Shown here in pieces: positions 59,850 to 64,000 of a DNA stretch of 64,000 bases; position 1 is the first letter of the stretch; the number at the start of each line of letters is the position of its first letter. The notes beneath the pieces are model-generated. The model had not been told where the DNA came from. It did not search any database and saw nothing but the letters and a program-made list of their open reading frames with translations. This DNA is from Streptomyces sp. R302 (GTDB taxonomy: Bacteria; Actinomycetota; Actinomycetes; Streptomycetales; Streptomycetaceae), in assembly GCF_012927245.1 (NCBI RefSeq), contig NZ_JABBGE010000001.1, forward strand, positions 1,021,513 through 1,085,512, read 5' to 3'. The translations under genes and the position numbers were made by a program.

Positions 59850-61646
59850 TCAGAAGACCGGCACGCCGTCCCGGGTCAGCTTCCAGTCCACGGACGCGAA
59901 CCGCCCCGGGTCGACCGTGCCCTTGGCCTGCACCCACTGGATGATCGTGTTGCGGATCTCGTCCGAGTTCGCCCACAGCTGCTCGGCGTCGGCGACGTGC
60001 GGGAAGGCGCCGCCGCCGCTGGCACGGTAGTTGTTGACCGCGAGGACGAACGTCGCGGCCGGGTCGAGCGGCTTGCCCTCGAAGGAGAGCCCGGTGATCC
60101 GCTGCCCGGCCGGCCGGGCGATGTCGATCTCGTAGGTGAGCCCGTACACGGCGTCGTAGTTGTAGTCCGGGGTGTTGTCCGCGTTGGTGAGCTTCGCGGT
60201 GTCGACGGGGGCGCCCGCCGGGGTCTGGACGTAGTACTTCGCCGAGTACTCCAGGTACTCCTTCAGCTGGGCGCCCGTCATCAGACGGGCCTCCAGGGTG
60301 TTCTCGAAGGGGTAGAGCCCGGCGGCGTCCTTGATGGTGATCTCGCCGGCCGGGATGCGGGCCGTGCGGGAGAAGCAGGAGGCCTGCGAGAGGACGGGCA
60401 GGGAGGCGTACGCGCCGCCGGCCAGGGCCGCCTGCACGGTCTCGGCCTGGACGACGTTGATCAGGTCGATGATCGGCTCGTCCTTCCACGGCGCGTCGGC
60501 CGTGGTCATGGCGGCGGTGGAGGTGCCGATGACGGTGTTGACGTACGCCACGACCTTCTTGTGCTCGTCGGCGAGCAGCCCGGTGATCTCCGGGTCCTCC
60601 TCCACGGTGTTGGAGTTGAGGACCTGGGCGGCGACCTTCTCCACCGTCCAGCGGCCCTTCGCCCACACGAGGTCGAAGTCGAAGAGGGTGAGGCGCTGGC
60701 CCCACTTGAGCGGCTCGGAGAGGACGACCTCCTTGCCGGTCTCCTTGTTGGCGATCCGGTACTCGGGGATCTCGGTGTGGGCGTGGCCGACGAGGATCGC
60801 GTCGATGCCGGGGACCTGCTCGGCGACGAGGCCGGCCGCGTTCTCGACGTGGGGGAGCTGGTCGCCGTACGAGGAGGTGCCGCTGGAGCCGGAGTGGGCG
60901 GAGACGATCACGACGTCGGCGCCCATGGAGCGCAGCTTCGGCACCCACTTCGCGGCCTGCTCCTCCAGGCCGGGGAAGACCATCCTGCCGTTGACGTTGG
61001 CCTTGTCCCAGATGGCGATGCCGGGGTTGGTCAGGCCGAGGACCGCGACGCGGACGTCCTTGCCGTGCGGGGTGCGCAGCCGGTGGATGCTGTACGGGGG
61101 GAAGGCCGGGCGCAGCGTCTTCGCGTCGAGCGCGTTGGCGCCGAGCAGCGGGAAGTCGCACTGCTCCTCGAACTTCCGGAGCACCGGGATGCCGTAGTTG
61201 AACTCGTGGTTGCCGAGCGCGGCGGCGTCGTAGCCGATGGCGTTCATGGCCTGGGCCATCGGGTGGACCGGGCCGCCCGTGCGGGTGATGGGGTCGATCT
61301 TGGCGTAGTAGTACGAGAGCTGGGTGCCCTGGATGGTGTCGCCGGCGTCGATGAGGAGGGTGTTGCGGCGGCCCCGGTCGGCGCGGACCTGGTTCACCAG
61401 GGTGGAGATCTTGGCGAGGCCGACGTCGTTGTGGGCCTTGTCGTCGAACTCCTTGTCCGTGAAGTAGTCCCAGTTGAGGACGTTGCCGTGCAGGTCGGTG
61501 GTGCCCATGACGGTGAAGGAGTACCGCTTGGCCGGCTTGGGGCGGGCTCCGTGGGCCTCGGCGGTCCCGGCGGTCCCGGCGGCGAGGGCGGCCCCGGCCC
61601 CGAGGGCGGCGGAGCTCTCCAGGAAGGTCCGGCGGTTAAGCGGCAT
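59850..61646 (-). CDS. Tat-exported bifunctional UDP-sugar hydrolase/5'-nucleotidase
   Basis: 598 aa. Tat signal NRRTFLESSAALGAGAALAAG, then a metallophosphatase domain (GTTDLHGNVLNWDYF, DAGDTIQG, LGNHEFNYG, VSAHSGSSG, GHAHTEIPE) and a C-terminal 5'-nucleotidase domain (VLAVNNYRASGGGAFPH). Hydrolyses extracellular nucleotides or cyclic nucleotides. The ATG is supported by AAGGAGAG. It converges on the N-hydroxylase gene with 3 bp between stops. Confidence 0.93.
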   Translation of the reverse strand: MPLNRRTFLESSAALGAGAALAAGTAGTAEAHGARPKPAKRYSFTVMGTTDLHGNVLNWDYFTDKEFDDKAHNDVGLAKISTLVNQVRADRGRRNTLLIDAGDTIQGTQLSYYYAKIDPITRTGGPVHPMAQAMNAIGYDAAALGNHEFNYGIPVLRKFEEQCDFPLLGANALDAKTLRPAFPPYSIHRLRTPHGKDVRVAVLGLTNPGIAIWDKANVNGRMVFPGLEEQAAKWVPKLRSMGADVVIVSAHSGSSGTSSYGDQLPHVENAAGLVAEQVPGIDAILVGHAHTEIPEYRIANKETGKEVVLSEPLKWGQRLTLFDFDLVWAKGRWTVEKVAAQVLNSNTVEEDPEITGLLADEHKKVVAYVNTVIGTSTAAMTTADAPWKDEPIIDLINVVQAETVQAALAGGAYASLPVLSQASCFSRTARIPAGEITIKDAAGLYPFENTLEARLMTGAQLKEYLEYSAKYYVQTPAGAPVDTAKLTNADNTPDYNYDAVYGLTYEIDIARPAGQRITGLSFEGKPLDPAATFVLAVNNYRASGGGAFPHVADAEQLWANSDEIRNTIIQWVQAKGTVDPGRFASVDWKLTRDGVPVF

Positions 61647-61793
61647 GTGTGTCTCTCCTTGTTCCGTGGCGCTGTCACAGGTGCACAACGCGCGTAGATT
61701 CTGGCTCAGACCTTTCGCCGGCAACAGCCCTTTCGGGTTACGGAGTGGGAAAGTGTTCGTATGCCGTCGATGCCCGGTCCCGAGGAGCCCGCC

Positions 61794-62477
61794 GTGACGC
61801 ACCCCCACCCCACCCCGCAGGCGCCGCAGGTGACGGTCCGTGGTGAAGGCCGCCTGGAGGTCGATCCCGAGCTGGCCCGGCTGTGGCTGACCGTCTCCGC
61901 GCGGGGAGTCGACCGGACCGCCGTCCTCGCGGACCTCACCCGCCGCAACACCGAGGTCCTCGGCCTGCTCCGGGCGCGAGGAGCGGCCGTGGGGAAACTG
62001 GAGACGGGCAGCGTCTCGATCCTTCCCGAACAGCCCCGCCGGAGGAAGGGCGAGGAGGCGCGCGCCTACCGCGGGCGGGTCGGCATCACCGTCGAGCTGA
62101 CCGACCTCACGGTCCTCGGCGAGCTGGTACCCGAACTCGCGGACCGGGAGCAGACGCAGGTGGAGGGCCCGTCGTGGGAGCTGCGCCCGGACTCGGAGGC
62201 GTACGCGGAGGCGCGCCGGCTCGCGGTGGCGGCGGCGGTGCGGCGCGCACGGGCCTACGCCGAAGCGCTGGGGACCACGCTCGGCTCACTCCTCGAACTG
62301 TCGGACGCGGGGGCGGCGGAGCCGGGCGGGCCGAGGGGGCACGCCTTCCAGCGGGTGTCCGCCGCCTACGCGGTGGAAGGGGCGGGCGCGGCCCCCTCGC
62401 TCGACCTCGAACCGCAGCGTCGGACGGTGACCGCCGAGGTCGTCGCGCGCTTCACGATGCTGCCGCCCGCACTCTGA
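61794..62477 (+). CDS. SIMPL (DUF541) domain protein
   Basis: 227 aa from GTG with GAGGAG 6 nt upstream; an ATG at 61761 would add 11 residues but lacks a ribosome site. PQVTVRGEGRLEVDPELARLWLTVSARG begins the SIMPL domain, which is one continuous BP26-like fold here; EAYAEARRLAVAAAVRRARAYAEALG is the usual helix. There is no signal peptide, so it is probably cytoplasmic, unlike many Gram-negative relatives. Function unknown. Confidence 0.85.
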   Translation: MTHPHPTPQAPQVTVRGEGRLEVDPELARLWLTVSARGVDRTAVLADLTRRNTEVLGLLRARGAAVGKLETGSVSILPEQPRRRKGEEARAYRGRVGITVELTDLTVLGELVPELADREQTQVEGPSWELRPDSEAYAEARRLAVAAAVRRARAYAEALGTTLGSLLELSDAGAAEPGGPRGHAFQRVSAAYAVEGAGAAPSLDLEPQRRTVTAEVVARFTMLPPAL

Positions 62478-62543
62478 GACGAGGCGCCCGGAGGCGCGGA
62501 AAACGCTCATCGGAGCACTCCGGCGCACAGATTCAAGTCTTGT

Positions 62544-62570
62544 CAACAACGTTTCACGGAAAGGTTGTTG
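62544..62570. promoter_or_regulatory. Palindrome upstream of pyk
   Basis: CAACAACGTTTC (62544-62555) and GAAAGGTTGTTG (62559-62570) are near-perfect inverted arms (11 of 12) around a 3-nt spacer. It sits 54 bp before the pyk start and is AT-rich for this genome. It may be an operator of a glycolysis regulator or form a leader hairpin. Confidence 0.5.
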
Positions 62571-62624
62571 AGTAGTCACGCGGGAGCCGGCGGCTACTGA
62601 TGGGTAAGGCCCTAGGCTCGCCTC

Positions 62625-64000
62625 ATGCGCCGAGCGAAAATCGTTTGTACCCTTGGGCCCGCCACCGAAACATACGACCAGATCAAGGCGTTGATCGAGG
62701 CCGGGATGGACGTGGCCCGCCTCAACCTCAGCCACGGCACCTACGCCGAGCACGAGGAGCGCTACCGGCGGGTCCGCAAGGCGGCCGACGAGACCGGCCG
62801 CAGCGTCGGCGTCCTCGCCGACCTTCAAGGCCCGAAGATCCGGCTCGGCCGTTTCCGCGAGGGGCCGGTACTCCTTGAACGCGGCGACGCGTTCACCGTC
62901 ACCGTCGAGCCGGTGGAGGGCGACCGCCACCGCTGCGGCACCACCTACGCCGGCCTCGCCGAGGACGTCACCGCCGGTGAGCGGATCCTCGTCGACGACG
63001 GCCGGGTCACCCTGGAGGTCACCTCCGTCGACGGCCCCCGGGTGCACACCCGGGTCGTCGAGGGCGGCATGGTCTCCGACCACAAGGGACTCAACCTCCC
63101 GGGCGTCGCCGTCTCCGTCCCCGCCCTCTCCGAGAAGGACGTCGAGGACCTCCGCTGGGCGCTGCGCACCGGCGCCGACGTCATCGCCCTCTCCTTCGTC
63201 CGCTCCGCGCGGGACATCGAGGACGTCCACCGGATCATGGACGAGGAGGGCCGCCGCCTCCCGGTCATCGCCAAGATCGAGAAGCCGCAGGCGGTCGAGA
63301 ACATCGAGGAGATCGTCGCCGCCTTCGACGGCATCATGGTCGCCCGCGGCGACCTCGGCGTCGAAATGCCCCTGGAGCAGGTCCCGATCGTCCAGAAGCG
63401 CGCGGTGAAGCTGGCGAAGCGCAACGCCAAGCCGGTCATCGTCGCCACCCAGATGCTCGACTCGATGATCGACAACTCCCGGCCCACCCGCGCCGAGGCG
63501 TCCGACGTCGCCAACGCCGTCATCGACGGCACCGACGCCGTGATGCTCTCCGGCGAGACCAGCGTCGGCCGCCACCCGATCGAGACGGTCCGCACCATGA
63601 GCCGGATCGTGGAGGCCGCCGAGGAGGACGTCCTCGCCAAGGGCCTGCCGCCGCTGACCGAGCGGAACAAGCCGCGCACCCAGGGCGGCGCGGTGGCCCG
63701 GGCCGCCGCCGAGATGGGCGACTTCCTCGGCGCCAGGTTCCTGGTCGCCTTCACCCAGTCCGGCGACACCGTCCGGCGCCTCTCCCGTTACCGCTCGCCG
63801 ATCCCGCTGCTCGCCTTCACCCCGGACCCGGCGACCCGCTCCCAGCTCAACCTCACCTGGGGCGTCGAGACCTTCCTCGGCCCGCACGTCGACTCCACGG
63901 ACGCCATGGTCGCCCAGGTCGACGAGGAACTGCTCCGCATCGGGCGCTGCAAGAAGGGCGACGTCGTGGTGATCACGGCCGGCTCGCCGCCCGGCGTCTC
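62625..64000 (+). CDS. pyk: Pyruvate kinase (partial, 3' end outside the window)
   Basis: 458 codons are visible, nearly the whole enzyme (about 475 aa); the window ends before the stop codon. Begins MRRAKIVCTLGPATETYDQI. Catalytic motifs: ARLNLSHGTYAEH, LADLQGPKIRLG, VIAKIEKPQAVENIEEIV with catalytic Lys, MVARGDLGVEMPLEQVP and ATQMLDSMIDNSRPTRAEASDVANAV. Transfers phosphate from PEP to ADP, the last glycolysis step. Confidence 0.98.
   Translation, partial: MRRAKIVCTLGPATETYDQIKALIEAGMDVARLNLSHGTYAEHEERYRRVRKAADETGRSVGVLADLQGPKIRLGRFREGPVLLERGDAFTVTVEPVEGDRHRCGTTYAGLAEDVTAGERILVDDGRVTLEVTSVDGPRVHTRVVEGGMVSDHKGLNLPGVAVSVPALSEKDVEDLRWALRTGADVIALSFVRSARDIEDVHRIMDEEGRRLPVIAKIEKPQAVENIEEIVAAFDGIMVARGDLGVEMPLEQVPIVQKRAVKLAKRNAKPVIVATQMLDSMIDNSRPTRAEASDVANAVIDGTDAVMLSGETSVGRHPIETVRTMSRIVEAAEEDVLAKGLPPLTERNKPRTQGGAVARAAAEMGDFLGARFLVAFTQSGDTVRRLSRYRSPIPLLAFTPDPATRSQLNLTWGVETFLGPHVDSTDAMVAQVDEELLRIGRCKKGDVVVITAGSPPGV

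Overview
The window is a stretch of Streptomyces chromosome (or a very close relative). The DNA is strongly GC-rich with G/C at most third codon positions, GTG starts are common, neighbouring genes often overlap by 4 bp (ATGA or GTGA), and the order his cluster - trp cluster - lgt - gltBD - pyk, with the bifunctional isomerase PriA and the small protein TrpM, is typical of streptomycetes. No tRNA, rRNA, CRISPR array, transposase or phage integrase was seen. Both ends cut through genes: a membrane protein at the left and pyruvate kinase at the right.

Left part (1-18.8 kb), amino-acid biosynthesis. A minus-strand group (pentapeptide-like membrane protein, unknown protein, LON-domain protein, YbaK deacylase) is divergent from the histidine operon hisD-hisC-hisB-(small membrane protein)-hisH-priA-ridA-hisF, which ends at a clear terminator. 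A decayed MFS transporter and a DinB/maleylpyruvate-isomerase-like protein separate it from hisI-trpE-(Trp-associated membrane protein)-(HGxxPAAW protein)-(DUF2752 protein)-trpC-trpM-trpB-trpA. PriA serves both pathways, since no trpF is present. The trpM-trpB junction is packed with palindromic repeats.

Middle (18.8-37 kb). A thioredoxin-fold membrane protein and lgt come first. They converge on a seven-gene minus-strand operon whose genes all overlap: four ADP-ribosylglycohydrolase paralogues, a ribokinase, a class III CoA-transferase and a CitE-like lyase. Upstream and divergent is a VIT/CCC1-type metal transporter with palindromic promoter sequences, followed by gltB-gltD, whose long leader carries GlnR-like half-sites at exact 11-bp spacing.

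Right part (37-64 kb), a mixed accessory and housekeeping region: a VWA protein, a decayed aldo/keto reductase-MerR pair, VOC and TetR proteins, a Tat-exported tyrosine phosphatase, and a MarR repressor with two palindromic operators facing an EmrB-type efflux pump. Next come a NACHT NTPase overlapping an ankyrin/HEAT protein (candidate NLR-like defence pair), an HExxH metalloprotein, a secreted trypsin, a GH35 beta-galactosidase with an AraC regulator, chorismate mutase-asparaginase, aminopeptidase N, an orphan DesA/DesB-like pair (amine decarboxylase plus N-hydroxylase), a Tat-exported 5'-nucleotidase, a SIMPL-domain protein and pyk.

The items most worth attention are the ADP-ribosylglycohydrolase operon, the NACHT-ankyrin/HEAT pair, the structured trpM-trpB junction with repeat invasion, the orphan decarboxylase-hydroxylase pair, and the GlnR-type array before gltB.
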